DNA of 37,790 nt from the NCBI GenBank assembly GCA_902805555.1, contig CADCSY010000131.1, forward strand, positions 1-37,790, written 5' to 3'. Position 1 is the stretch's first letter. Every line of letters begins with the position of its first letter. Positions 25,355 through 33,474 of this stretch are shown piece after piece. The position numbers were made by a program, and so were the translations under genes. Origin of the DNA: an uncultured Acidimicrobiales bacterium. GTDB lineage: Bacteria > Actinomycetota > Acidimicrobiia > Acidimicrobiales > CADCSY01. The notes beneath the pieces are model-generated. The model did no database searches. It had not been told where the DNA came from and saw only the letters and a program-made list of their open reading frames with translations.

Positions 25355-25383
25355 AGTGTGGCCACCGGTCCGTCGACCGTCAA
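25355..25383 (-). promoter_or_regulatory. Promoter of leuB operon
   Basis: Minus strand: TTGACG (25383-25378), a 17-bp spacer, and CACACT (25360-25355) as the -10. The start point is predicted at about 25348, on the GTG of the leader ORF. The -35 matches the sigma-70-type consensus well; the -10 is weaker. Confidence 0.6.
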
Positions 25384-25449
25384 ACCACTCGTCGGCCGGA
25401 CGCCACGCCCTGCCGTCGTCCGGGGCGCGAGGCGATCTCCGGGCGTCGA

Positions 25450-25455
25450 TACCCT
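25450..25455 (+). promoter_or_regulatory. -10 element of leaderless greA promoter
   Basis: TACCCT ends exactly 7 nt before the greA ATG, with no ribosome binding site in between. No good -35 is visible. The greA and leuB promoters are back to back in a 350-bp divergent region. Confidence 0.45.
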
Positions 25456-25462
25456 CGTGCGG

Positions 25463-25930
25463 ATGGCTGACGTGCACTCGCTGTCCCCCGAAGCCCACTC
25501 GCGCCTCCAGGCAGAGCTGGAGAAGCTGACCGGTGAGGGCAGGATCGACATCGCCCGCAAGATCGAGACGGCCCGGGAGCTCGGCGACCTCTCGGAGAAC
25601 GGCGACTACCACGCAGCGAAGGACGAGCAGGGGAAGATGGAGGCCCGCATCCGCCAGCTGGAGGCCCTGCTGCTCGACGCAGTCGTCGTGGAGGCGGGCG
25701 CCGGCGACGGCAAGGTCCGGATCGGCTCCATCGTCACGGTCCGCTTCGACGACGGCGACACCGACACCTACCTGGTCGGCTCCATCGAGGAGCGGGGCGG
25801 CGCACACGAGGTCGTGTCGCCGAAGTCACCGCTCGGCGCCGCCCTCCTCGGTCAGGTCGCCGGGGCGTCCGTCACCTACGACGCCAACGGCAACGACATC
25901 TCCGTCGAGATCGTCTCGGTCGAGGGGTAG
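25463..25930 (+). CDS. greA: Transcription elongation factor GreA
   Basis: 155 aa from the ATG at 25463. The N-terminal coiled coil (about 6-78) contains LSPEAHSRLQAELEKL and the tip motif ARELGDLSENGDYHAAKDEQGKM with its acidic D/E residues, which enter the polymerase secondary channel. The C-terminal FKBP-like domain (about 82-155) has VRIGSIVTVRF, TYLVGSIEE and SPLGAALLGQVAG. It rescues backtracked RNA polymerase by stimulating transcript cleavage. The length is normal. There is no ribosome binding site but a -10 at the leaderless distance. The stop lies 4 nt before the possible start of an alpha/beta hydrolase gene. Confidence 0.96.
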   Translation: MADVHSLSPEAHSRLQAELEKLTGEGRIDIARKIETARELGDLSENGDYHAAKDEQGKMEARIRQLEALLLDAVVVEAGAGDGKVRIGSIVTVRFDDGDTDTYLVGSIEERGGAHEVVSPKSPLGAALLGQVAGASVTYDANGNDISVEIVSVEG

Positions 25931-25934
25931 GCCC

Positions 25935-26831
25935 GTCATCGCCACCACCGTCCAGCCAGAGCGCGGACCTCGCTCGGAGGGGTGGTCGCCGCCGCTGCCC
26001 CCGGGGCGCTCCGTCGACCTCCCGCGGCGGGGGACGACGTTCGTGCGGGAGCTCCCGGGTCCGCGCGGCGCGCCCACGCTGCTGCTGCTCCACGGCTGGA
26101 CCGCGAGCGCCGACCTGAACTGGTTCACGACGTTCGAGGCGCTCGGTCGGCGCTACCGGGTCGTCGCGATGGACCACCGCGGTCACGGACGAGGCATCCG
26201 GTCCCGACGTCGGTTCCGCCTCTCGGACTGCGCCGATGACGCAGCTGCGCTGATCGACGTGCTCGGCACGGGGCCCGTCATCGCCGTCGGCTACTCGATG
26301 GGAGGGCCGGTCGCCCAGCTGCTGTGGCGCCGCCACCCGGACCGGGTCGCCGGGCTCGTGCTGTGCGCCACCAGCCGCTCGTTCGCGAGCAGCGCCCAGG
26401 AGCGGCTCGGCTTCCTCGCCATGGGGGGCGCGTCCTTCGCCGCCCGGCTCACCCCGGACGTCGCCCGGCAGGCGCTTGCCCGGCGCGTCCTCGGCACCCG
26501 CGCCGACGACCGCTCGTTCGAGTCGTGGATCCAGCGCGAGGTGCAGCGCACCGACTGGACAGCGGTGCTGGAGGCGGGCAACGGCCTCGGCCGCTTCGAC
26601 TCGAGCGGCTGGATCGGGAGCGTCGACAAGCCGACTGCCGTCGTCGCCACCATGCGCGACGGGATGGTGGCCCCGGCCCGCCAGCTCGCGCTGGCCCGCT
26701 CGATCCCCGGCGCCACCGTGCACCCGGTGCAGGGCGACCACACGTCGTGCGTGACCGACCCGGGCCGCTTCATCCCCGGGTTGCTGACGGCGTGCGCCTC
26801 GGTCACCTCCCGCATCCGGCCTCGGGGCTGA
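25935..26831 (+). CDS. Alpha/beta hydrolase (paralogue 1), start unresolved
   Basis: About 298 aa, with Ser nucleophile in GYSMGGPVAQLLW, oxyanion region LLLLHGWTASADLNW, acid in ATMRDGMVAPARQ and His in GDHTSC. Homology to the paralogue at 27786 requires the protein to begin near 25935-25985. However, no ATG, GTG or TTG is in frame between a GTG deep in greA (25533) and a GTG at 26043, which would cut into the conserved GTTFVREL. A non-canonical start (GTC 25935 or ATC 25938), coupled to the greA stop, or a sequence error is needed. The substrate is unknown; the enzyme resembles Pro-iminopeptidase- or lipase-like hydrolases. Confidence 0.8.
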   Translation, partial: VIATTVQPERGPRSEGWSPPLPPGRSVDLPRRGTTFVRELPGPRGAPTLLLLHGWTASADLNWFTTFEALGRRYRVVAMDHRGHGRGIRSRRRFRLSDCADDAAALIDVLGTGPVIAVGYSMGGPVAQLLWRRHPDRVAGLVLCATSRSFASSAQERLGFLAMGGASFAARLTPDVARQALARRVLGTRADDRSFESWIQREVQRTDWTAVLEAGNGLGRFDSSGWIGSVDKPTAVVATMRDGMVAPARQLALARSIPGATVHPVQGDHTSCVTDPGRFIPGLLTACASVTSRIRPRG

Positions 26832-26847
26832 GCAGGGCCCGGCTCGC

Positions 26848-27621
26848 CTAGCCCTCCGGCGTGCGCTGGTTGGGGATCGCTGCCATGAGCAGCAGGCCCC
26901 CGTCGGCGATGATCGACGCGCCGGTCACGTACGACGCCTCGGGCGAGGCCAGGAACGCGATGACAGCAGCCATCTCCGCCGCGCTGCCGGGCCGTCCGAC
27001 GGGGATGTAGGGCCGGTCGACGGTCTCCGGGTCGACGTCGTCGTTGCCGGTCATGGGCGTGGCGATCTCGCCCGGCGCCACGGCGTTGACGGTGATCCCG
27101 TGGGGGGCGAGCTCCAGGGCCATCACCTTCGTGAGCTGGCCCAGGCCGCCCTTGGCTGCGCAGTAGGCGGCGGACTCGTCGAGCGGCACGTGCTCGTGGA
27201 CGGAGGTGACGTTCACGATGCGCCCACCACGGCCCGCCGCCACCATCCGCCGGGCTGCGGCCTGGCCGCACAGGAAGGCGCCGTCGAGGTCCACCGCCAG
27301 CACCTTGCGCCAGTCATCCAGCTCGAGCTCGAGGAACGGCGTCGTGTCCCCGGTGCCGGCGTTGTTGACGAGGACGTCGAGCCCGCCGAGCGCCTCGGCC
27401 AAGTCGTCGACGACGGGCGGGCCTGCAGCCGGGTCCGCCAGGTCCAGGGCACGCACCTCGCAGCGGCGACCGATCGCCTCGACCTCGTCCTTGACCTCGG
27501 CAGCGCCCTCGTCGGCCCCGCGGTAGGTGATGCCCACGTCGCAGCCGGCGCGAGCCAGGCTCACGGCGGTGGCACGCCCGATCCCCGAGCTGGCTCCGGT
27601 CACGATGGCGATGCGTCCCAT
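26848..27621 (-). CDS. Short-chain dehydrogenase/reductase
   Basis: 257 aa from the ATG at 27621. It is a classical SDR with TGASSGIGRA at residues 8-17, an ALDLAD acidic motif (NAD(P) adenine side), LVNNAG, the catalytic Ser in NVTSVHEH and YCAAK for Tyr/Lys, then PGEIATPM. The C-terminus ASYVTGASIIADGGLLLM matches the glucose/3-ketoacyl-type reductases. It probably reduces or oxidises a sugar or ketone; the substrate is unknown. It lies on the opposite strand between two paralogous hydrolase genes. Confidence 0.92.
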   Translation of the reverse strand: MGRIAIVTGASSGIGRATAVSLARAGCDVGITYRGADEGAAEVKDEVEAIGRRCEVRALDLADPAAGPPVVDDLAEALGGLDVLVNNAGTGDTTPFLELELDDWRKVLAVDLDGAFLCGQAAARRMVAAGRGGRIVNVTSVHEHVPLDESAAYCAAKGGLGQLTKVMALELAPHGITVNAVAPGEIATPMTGNDDVDPETVDRPYIPVGRPGSAAEMAAVIAFLASPEASYVTGASIIADGGLLLMAAIPNQRTPEG

Positions 27622-27785
27622 GTCACAGCGCTACCCAAACGGCTCACGCCGCTCAACCCGGTGGTGGGGCGAGCCGATCACCTCGCCATGCCCACTCGTG
27701 CGGTGGTGCAGGGTTCGTCGAACGGCCATCCGGGCGACGGGCACCGGACGTCACCCGGCAACCGGGCACCCGCAGACTCGAAGCC

Positions 27786-28664
27786 ATGACGGCCGTCCCG
27801 GTCGGTGTGCCGGCCGCGCCGGTGCTCCCCCCGGGCCGCACCGTCGAGCTCGCCGGTCGCGGAACGACGTTCGTGCGGGAGCTGGGCGACCCGGCGGCAC
27901 CCGCCCTCGTGCTGCTCCACGGGTGGTGCGCGAACGCCGACCTCAACTGGTGGGCCGTGTTCGACGCCCTCGCCGCCGACCACCACGTCGTCGCGCTCGA
28001 CCAACGGGGCCACAGCCGTGGCATCAGGGCCCCCCGGCCCTTCACCCTCGAGGACTGCGCCGACGACGTCGCCGCACTGGTCGACACGCTCGAGCTCGGG
28101 CCGGCCACGGTCGTCGGCTACTCGATGGGCGGGGCGGTGGCCCAGCTCGTCTGGCGGCGCCACCCCGCGCTCGTCCGGGCCCTCGTGCTCTGCGCCACCA
28201 GCCGGACCTTCAGCGGGCGGCCAAAGGAGCGCGGCCTCGAGTCGCTGATCGACGCGCTGGCTCCGAGCGTGCGCCTGCTGCCCCCGGCCGTGCGGGCCGA
28301 GGTCGCCATCCGCATCCTGTCCGGCCGCCGGAAGGACCACGACAGCTGGGCGTGGGCGGCGGCGTCCCTCCGGTCGCACGACTGGCTCCGGATCATGGAG
28401 GCCGGGCGCGCCACCCTCCGGTTCGACTCGAGGCCCTGGGCGGGCGACATCGACGTGCCCACCGCGGTGATCACCACCTCCGCCGACACCGTCGTCCCCC
28501 GCGACCGCCAGCTCGAGCTGGCAGCCGCCATCCCCGCCGCCACCACCACCGAGCTCGCCGGCGGCCACACCACCTGCGCCACTGCACCCGAGGCCTTCGC
28601 CGAGGTGCTGGTCGACGCCTGCCGGTCCGTCGCCCACCCCGAGATCCTGCGGCGCTCGGCCTGA
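27786..28664 (+). CDS. Alpha/beta hydrolase (paralogue 2)
   Basis: 292 aa from the ATG at 27786. Key parts are RGTTFVREL, VLLHGWCANADLNWW, LDQRGHSRGIR, nucleophile Ser in GYSMGGAVAQLVWRRHP, acid in TTSADTVVPRDRQ, and His in GGHTTCA. It shares most blocks with the hydrolase at 25935 (GTTFVREL, ADLNW, RGHxRGIR, CADD, GYSMGG.VAQL.WRRHP, LVLCATSR), so one is a duplicate of the other. No clear ribosome binding site or -10 is seen. Carboxylic ester or similar hydrolase; the substrate is unknown. Confidence 0.92.
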   Translation: MTAVPVGVPAAPVLPPGRTVELAGRGTTFVRELGDPAAPALVLLHGWCANADLNWWAVFDALAADHHVVALDQRGHSRGIRAPRPFTLEDCADDVAALVDTLELGPATVVGYSMGGAVAQLVWRRHPALVRALVLCATSRTFSGRPKERGLESLIDALAPSVRLLPPAVRAEVAIRILSGRRKDHDSWAWAAASLRSHDWLRIMEAGRATLRFDSRPWAGDIDVPTAVITTSADTVVPRDRQLELAAAIPAATTTELAGGHTTCATAPEAFAEVLVDACRSVAHPEILRRSA

Positions 28665-28704
28665 TGCGGGCAGGTGGTCCACCCACCGGTGGCGCGTCCC
28701 ACGA

Positions 28705-29373
28705 TCAGGCGTGAGCACTGCCCAGGGCCGCCTCCACCGCCGCCGCCGCCTCGACGACAGCAGCGCCGTACCGCCGGCCGGGTGAACGGCTCGTCCGCTC
28801 GACCGGCCCGGACACGCTGACGGCTGCCAGCAGCGAGCCGGCAACGTCGCGCACCGGCGCGCTCACCGAGGCCACGCCCGCCTCCCGCTCACCCACGCTC
28901 TCCACCCACCCCCCGCGAGCGCCCGCCGGTGCTCCGCCCCGGAGCACCCGGCCGGCCGAGCCGGCGTCGAGGGGCAACGAGGCACCGACAGGGACGATGG
29001 TCCGCAGCCCGTGGGGTGACTCGAGCGAGACGAGGCAGACCCGCCGGTCGCCGTCGCGCACGTAGAGCTGGGTGCTCTCGCCCGTCTCGTCCCTGAGCGC
29101 CTCGAGCACGGGGCGCGCCACCTCGGTGACAGGGAGGTCGGCCGCCGCCTCCCGACCCAGGCCGACGAGGCGCAGGCCCAGCGCGAACCGCCCGTCGGCG
29201 TCCCGACGGACGAGCCCGTGGACCTCCAGGGCGGCGGCCAGGCGGTGCGCCGTGGCGCGCGGCAGCCGGGTGGCCGTGGTCAGCCCGGAAAGGGCGAGCG
29301 GCCCCCGCTCCAACGCCTCGAGCACGACCACCGCCTTGTCGAGCACACCGACACCGCTTACACTTCGTTCCAC
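28705..29373 (-). CDS. ndgR: IclR-family regulator, NdgR/LtbR-like (leucine genes)
   Basis: 222 aa from the GTG at 29373. A start further upstream at 29406 would run through the promoter palindrome. The N-terminal winged helix reads [26 protein letters not shown], then [20 protein letters not shown]. The effector domain contains [40 protein letters not shown] and [16 protein letters not shown] ... [18 protein letters not shown]. This wording matches what I recall of Streptomyces NdgR and Corynebacterium LtbR, which lie divergent to leuCD and control leucine synthesis. The linker between the SAG motif and GEREAGV appears shorter than in NdgR. TAACAT ends 8 nt before the GTG, so the mRNA is probably leaderless. 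Confidence 0.9.
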   Translation of the reverse strand: MERSVSGVGVLDKAVVVLEALERGPLALSGLTTATRLPRATAHRLAAALEVHGLVRRDADGRFALGLRLVGLGREAAADLPVTEVARPVLEALRDETGESTQLYVRDGDRRVCLVSLESPHGLRTIVPVGASLPLDAGSAGRVLRGGAPAGARGGWVESVGEREAGVASVSAPVRDVAGSLLAAVSVSGPVERTSRSPGRRYGAAVVEAAAAVEAALGSAHA

Positions 29374-29376
29374 GAA
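29364..29376. promoter_or_regulatory. Inverted repeat over the ndgR start codon
   Basis: TTCGT-TCC-ACGAA is a perfect 5+5 dyad. It covers the first codon of ndgR and the predicted 5' end of its transcript. It could be an autoregulatory site or a secondary operator. Confidence 0.35.
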
Positions 29377-29381
29377 CCAGG

Positions 29382-29391
29382 ATGTTAGTCT
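29382..29391. promoter_or_regulatory. Overlapping divergent -10 elements of leuC and ndgR
   Basis: On the plus strand TAGTCT (29386-29391) can serve leuC. On the minus strand TAACAT (29387-29382) can serve ndgR. The two share bases, so transcription of the two genes is probably mutually exclusive or jointly blocked. Confidence 0.5.
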
Positions 29392-29404
29392 CACATGATG
29401 AGAC
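29388..29404. promoter_or_regulatory. Perfect 17-bp palindrome, candidate NdgR operator
   Basis: GTCTCA-CATGA-TGAGAC is a perfect 6+6 inverted repeat. It lies immediately downstream of the leuC -10 and upstream of the ndgR -10, 47 bp before the leuC ATG. This is the expected place for an IclR-type repressor. No second exact copy was noticed before leuA or leuB. Confidence 0.6.
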
Positions 29405-29450
29405 ACGGCGGATCCGTCAGGGTCGCCGATGCGAGCGAGGTGGGGAGCAG

Positions 29451-30887
29451 ATGGCGAGCGACAGCACCGGTGCGGCCGAGGCGAGGCCGAGGACGCTGAG
29501 CGAGAAGGTGTGGGACCGACACGTCGTGCGGTCCTCGGAGGGGGAGCCGGACCTCCTCTTCGTCGACCTGCACCTCGTGCACGAGGTCACCTCGCCGCAG
29601 GCCTTCGACGGGCTGCGGCTCGCGGGCCGGGGCGTGCGCCACCCGGAGCTCACCGTGGCCACGATGGACCACAACGTCCCCACGACCGACATCGACCAGC
29701 CGGTTGCGGACCTCATCTCGGCCAAGCAGATGGACACGCTCTCGGCCAACTGCGCCGAGTTCGGCATCACCCTGTACCCGATGGGCCACCCCGGCCAGGG
29801 CATCGTCCACATCATCGGCCCGGAGCAGGGCCTCACGCAGCCGGGCATGACGATCGTGTGCGGTGACAGCCACACCTCCACCCACGGCGCCTTCGGGGCC
29901 CTGGCCTTCGGCATCGGCACGAGCGAGGTCGAGCACGTCCTCGCCACCCAGACGCTCCCCCAGCAGCGACCCGGGACGATGGCGGTCACCGTCGAGGGCG
30001 AGCTGCCTGCGGGTGTGACCGCCAAGGACCTGATCCTCCACGTGATCGGCGAGATCGGCACCGGCGGGGGCGTCGGCTCGATCATCGAGTACCGCGGCAG
30101 CGCCATCCGCGCCCTCTCCATGGAGGGGCGGATGACCGTGTGCAACATGTCGATCGAAGCCGGGGCCAAGGCCGGCCTCATCGCCCCCGACGAGGTGACC
30201 TTCGCCTACCTCGAGGGGCGCCGCCACGCCCCGACCGGCGCGGACTGGGACGCCGCGGTGGCCGACTGGCGCACGCTCGTGACCGACGACGGCGCCACGT
30301 TCGACAAGGAGGTCGTGATCGACGCCTCCGGGCTGACACCCCACGTGTCGTGGGGCACGAACCCCGCGCAGGTGGCGCCGCTCGGCACGAACGTGCCCGA
30401 CCCGGCGGCGATGGACGACCCTGCGGCCAGGGAGGCCGCCGAGCGGGCCCTGGTCTACATGGGGCTGCGGGCGGGGACGCCGCTGCGGGAGGTCCCGGTC
30501 GACACCGTGTTCATCGGGTCCTGCACGAACAGCCGCATCGAGGACCTCCGCGCCGCGGCCACCGTCGTGCGAGGTCGCGCCGTGAGGCCGGGGATGCGGG
30601 CGATGGTCGTGCCCGGTTCGTTCGCGGTGAAGGACCAGGCGGTGGCGGAGGGGCTCGACCAGGTGTTCACCGAGGCCGGCTTCGAGTGGCGCGAGCCGGG
30701 CTGCTCGATGTGCCTGGCCATGAACCCCGACAAGCTCAGCCCCGGCGAGCGGTCGGCGTCCACCAGCAACCGGAACTTCGAGGGGCGCCAGGGCAGGGGC
30801 GGCCGCACCCACCTCGTGTCGCCCGAGGTCGCGGCGGCCACCGCCATCGCCGGCACCTTCGCCGCACCCGCCGACCTGCCGGCCTGA
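29451..30887 (+). CDS. leuC: 3-isopropylmalate dehydratase large subunit
   Basis: 478 aa from the ATG at 29451 with GGGGAG 3 nt upstream. This fits homology better than the ATG at 29382. The aconitase fold shows [33 protein letters not shown] and the three cluster cysteines: one in [13 protein letters not shown] and two in [13 protein letters not shown]. The Arg-rich end [20 protein letters not shown] is conserved. With LeuD it isomerises 2-isopropylmalate to 3-isopropylmalate using a [4Fe-4S] cluster, and probably citramalate in the CimA route. leuD follows after 30 bp. The gene is divergent from ndgR. Confidence 0.97.
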   Translation: MASDSTGAAEARPRTLSEKVWDRHVVRSSEGEPDLLFVDLHLVHEVTSPQAFDGLRLAGRGVRHPELTVATMDHNVPTTDIDQPVADLISAKQMDTLSANCAEFGITLYPMGHPGQGIVHIIGPEQGLTQPGMTIVCGDSHTSTHGAFGALAFGIGTSEVEHVLATQTLPQQRPGTMAVTVEGELPAGVTAKDLILHVIGEIGTGGGVGSIIEYRGSAIRALSMEGRMTVCNMSIEAGAKAGLIAPDEVTFAYLEGRRHAPTGADWDAAVADWRTLVTDDGATFDKEVVIDASGLTPHVSWGTNPAQVAPLGTNVPDPAAMDDPAAREAAERALVYMGLRAGTPLREVPVDTVFIGSCTNSRIEDLRAAATVVRGRAVRPGMRAMVVPGSFAVKDQAVAEGLDQVFTEAGFEWREPGCSMCLAMNPDKLSPGERSASTSNRNFEGRQGRGGRTHLVSPEVAAATAIAGTFAAPADLPA

Positions 30888-30917
30888 ACGGGTCGGAGAA
30901 GAGGAGAGGACGCGCCC

Positions 30918-31514
30918 ATGGAACCGATCGTCGTGATCACCGGCACCGCCGTGCCCCTCGACCGCAGCGACGTCGACACCGACCAGATCATCCCGGCCGA
31001 GTGGCTGAAGCGGGTGGAGCGGACCGGCTTCGGCGCCGGGCTCTTCTCCTCCTGGCGGGAGGGCGACCGGGACTTCCCCCTCAACCGACCCGAGCACGCC
31101 GGCGCCACCATCCTCGTCGCGGGGCCGAACTTCGGCACTGGGTCGTCCCGGGAGCACGCGGTGTGGGCCCTCACCGACTACGGGTTCCGGGCGGTCATCT
31201 CCCCCCGGTTCGGCGACATCTTCCGCAACAACGCCACGAAGGCGGGGCTCGTGCCGGTCCTGGTCCCGGCGGACGTCGGGGCTGCGCTCATGGCGGCCGT
31301 GCAGGCCGACCCCGACCTGGAGATCACGGTGGACGTCGAGCGCCGGACGGTGTCCGCCCCCGCCGCCGGCATCGAGGCCGAGTTCCCGATGGACGACTTC
31401 ACCCGCCACCGGCTGCTCGAGGGGCTCGACGACATCGGCCTCACCCTCCGCCACGAGGCAGACATCACCGCCTACGAGGCCAGGCGACCGACCTGGATGC
31501 CGGCCGCCGGCTGA
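30918..31514 (+). CDS. leuD: 3-isopropylmalate dehydratase small subunit
   Basis: 198 aa from the ATG at 30918 with GAGGAGAGG upstream. The swivel domain has [22 protein letters not shown], then [46 protein letters not shown], the substrate-specificity loop and swivel core. The length is usual for bacterial LeuD. It is the partner of LeuC in one operon. After the stop lie about 250 bp without a gene before selO. Confidence 0.96.
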   Translation: MEPIVVITGTAVPLDRSDVDTDQIIPAEWLKRVERTGFGAGLFSSWREGDRDFPLNRPEHAGATILVAGPNFGTGSSREHAVWALTDYGFRAVISPRFGDIFRNNATKAGLVPVLVPADVGAALMAAVQADPDLEITVDVERRTVSAPAAGIEAEFPMDDFTRHRLLEGLDDIGLTLRHEADITAYEARRPTWMPAAG

Positions 31515-31684
31515 GCGAGCACCACGCCGAAGGGGCGCATCGGGGCGCCTGGCGGCCAGGTCGCTGCGGGAGGCGCACGCCCAGGGTCGGCGCCCGACGA
31601 CGTGCTGTGCGTCGAGCCGGTCCGATACCCCAGCCGCCGCCAGCCCAGCCTCGCCCGTCGCCGGCGCGCGTCACCACTGCCATC

Positions 31685-31705
31685 GAGCTCGGAGCTCGGA
31701 GCTCG
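31685..31705 (+). repeat. 7-bp triplet repeat (GAGCTCG x3)
   Basis: GAGCTCG occurs three times in direct succession in the leuD-selO gap. Each copy holds the GAGCTC palindrome. It is a short slippage-type repeat about 50 bp upstream of the selO promoter. No role is evident. Confidence 0.8.
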
Positions 31706-31750
31706 GATTGGGTCTGCGCGTGCACCCGTTGCGCCGGGAACGGCTGCGGG

Positions 31751-31756
31751 TACGGT
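31751..31756 (+). promoter_or_regulatory. -10 element of leaderless selO promoter
   Basis: TACGGT ends exactly 7 nt before the selO ATG. TTGCGC lies 16 bp upstream as a possible -35. There is no ribosome binding site, so the mRNA should start at the ATG. Confidence 0.55.
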
Positions 31757-31763
31757 CGCCGAC

Positions 31764-33419
31764 ATGGCGCTCACCGCACGCTCCGAAGCCGCAGCCGAGG
31801 CCGCCGCCCCCGTCGGCGGCAGGCAGCTGGTGCGGGACCTCGACGAGCTGCCCTTCGACAACCGCTTCGTCGCCACCCTCCCGGCCGACGAGGAGCGCAG
31901 CCCCCGCCGACGGCAGGTGGCGGGGGCGGCCTACAGCTGGGTCGACCCGACGCCCGTGGCCGCGCCGAGGACCGTCGCCTGGTCGCCGGAGGTGGCGGCG
32001 CAGCTCGGGCTCGACCCGAGCGTGTGCGAGAGCGACGACTTCGCGCAGGTCTTCGCCGGGAACCGGGTGCCGGCCGGCGCCCAGCCCCATGCGCTCGCCT
32101 ACGGCGGCCACCAGTTCGGCAGCTGGGCCGGCCAGCTCGGCGACGGCCGGGCCATCGCCCTCGGTGAGGTGGTCGACCGTGACGGCCAGCACCAGACCCT
32201 GCAGCTGAAGGGCGCAGGGCCGACCCCGTACTCCCGCACCGCCGACGGTCGGGCCGTCCTGCGGTCGTCGGTGCGCGAGTTCCTGTGCAGCGAGGCGATG
32301 CACCACCTCGGCATCCCGACCACCCGTGCCCTGTCGCTCGTCCTCACCGGTGACGCCGTCGTGCGGGACGTCCTCTACGACGGGAACCCGGCGCCCGAGC
32401 CAGGGGCTGTCGTCTGCAGGGTCGCACCGTCGTTCACCCGGTTCGGGAGCTTCCAGCTGCCCGCCTCGCGCGGCGACCTCGGCCTCTTGCGGCAGCTCGT
32501 GGAGGCCACCATCCGGTTCGACTTCCCCGAGCTCGACCACGGTTCGCTCGAGGAGCGGGTCGCGCGGTGGTTCCGCGAGGTCTGTGACCGCACCGCCGAC
32601 CTCGTCGTCCACTGGATGCGGGTCGGCTTCGTGCACGGCGTCCTCAACACCGACAACATGTCGATCCTCGGCCTGACCATCGACTACGGCCCCTACGGCT
32701 GGCTCGAGGACTTCGATCCCGACTGGACGCCGAACACCACCGACGCCGCCGGCCGCCGGTACCGCTACGGCGCCCAGCCCCAGGTGGCGCAGTGGAACCT
32801 GCTCCAGCTGGCCACGGCCCTGGTGCCCCTGACCGACCAGCCCGAGCCCCTGCAGGAGGCGCTCGAGGCCTACGCCGAGCGCTACCACAGCGGCTTCCGG
32901 GCGATGGTGGTCGAGCGGCTCGGCTGGGGCGCGCCCCAGGAGGGCGACGACGAGCTGGCCGCCGCCGTGTTCGAGGTGCTGACGAGTGCCGAGCTCGACC
33001 AGGTGCTGTTCTTCCGCCAGCTCGCCCGGGTGCCCGTCGACCCGGGCACGTCGGACGACGACCTCCTCGCACCCCTCACCGACGCCTGGTACCGGCCGGA
33101 GCAGTGCACGGGGGAGGTCCGGGCTGCAGCGGTGGCATGGCTGCGGGCGTGGGGGCGCCGCGCCGTCGATGGCGGGCTCGCCGACGACGAGCGGCTGGCA
33201 CGGATGGACGCGGTGAACCCCCGCTTCGTGCTCCGGAACTCCCTGGCCCAGGAGGCGATCGACGCCGCCGAGCAGGGCGACCCGTCGCTGGTGCTCGAGC
33301 TGCTCGACGTGCTGCGCCGCCCCTACGACGAGCAGCCCGGGCGCGAGCGCTTCAGCGCCCGCCGCCCCGAGTGGGCCCGCCACCGGGTGGGCTGCTCGAT
33401 GCTGTCGTGCAGCTCCTGA
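31764..33419 (+). CDS. selO: Protein adenylyltransferase SelO (YdiU family)
   Basis: 551 aa from the ATG at 31764. The pseudokinase-like fold is complete: [96 protein letters not shown] (metal-binding Asn and Asp), and [14 protein letters not shown]. The end [16 protein letters not shown] keeps the conserved C-terminal CSS motif, where the eukaryotic homologue carries selenocysteine. Known members transfer AMP to Ser/Thr/Tyr of proteins and take part in redox homeostasis. No selenocysteine codon is needed here (TGC codons). It stands alone between leuD and a dehydrogenase-like gene. Confidence 0.95.
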   Translation: MALTARSEAAAEAAAPVGGRQLVRDLDELPFDNRFVATLPADEERSPRRRQVAGAAYSWVDPTPVAAPRTVAWSPEVAAQLGLDPSVCESDDFAQVFAGNRVPAGAQPHALAYGGHQFGSWAGQLGDGRAIALGEVVDRDGQHQTLQLKGAGPTPYSRTADGRAVLRSSVREFLCSEAMHHLGIPTTRALSLVLTGDAVVRDVLYDGNPAPEPGAVVCRVAPSFTRFGSFQLPASRGDLGLLRQLVEATIRFDFPELDHGSLEERVARWFREVCDRTADLVVHWMRVGFVHGVLNTDNMSILGLTIDYGPYGWLEDFDPDWTPNTTDAAGRRYRYGAQPQVAQWNLLQLATALVPLTDQPEPLQEALEAYAERYHSGFRAMVVERLGWGAPQEGDDELAAAVFEVLTSAELDQVLFFRQLARVPVDPGTSDDDLLAPLTDAWYRPEQCTGEVRAAAVAWLRAWGRRAVDGGLADDERLARMDAVNPRFVLRNSLAQEAIDAAEQGDPSLVLELLDVLRRPYDEQPGRERFSARRPEWARHRVGCSMLSCSS

Positions 33420-33474
33420 CGCCGCCCGCCCGTCCGAGGTCCGGTAGCGACCGAGCCACCTCCACACTGGTCCG

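Noticed and set aside
25982-26239. Alternative GTG start at 25982 for the first hydrolase
   Set aside because: It is in another frame that lacks the hydrolase motifs. The conserved N-terminal block is in the frame of 25935.
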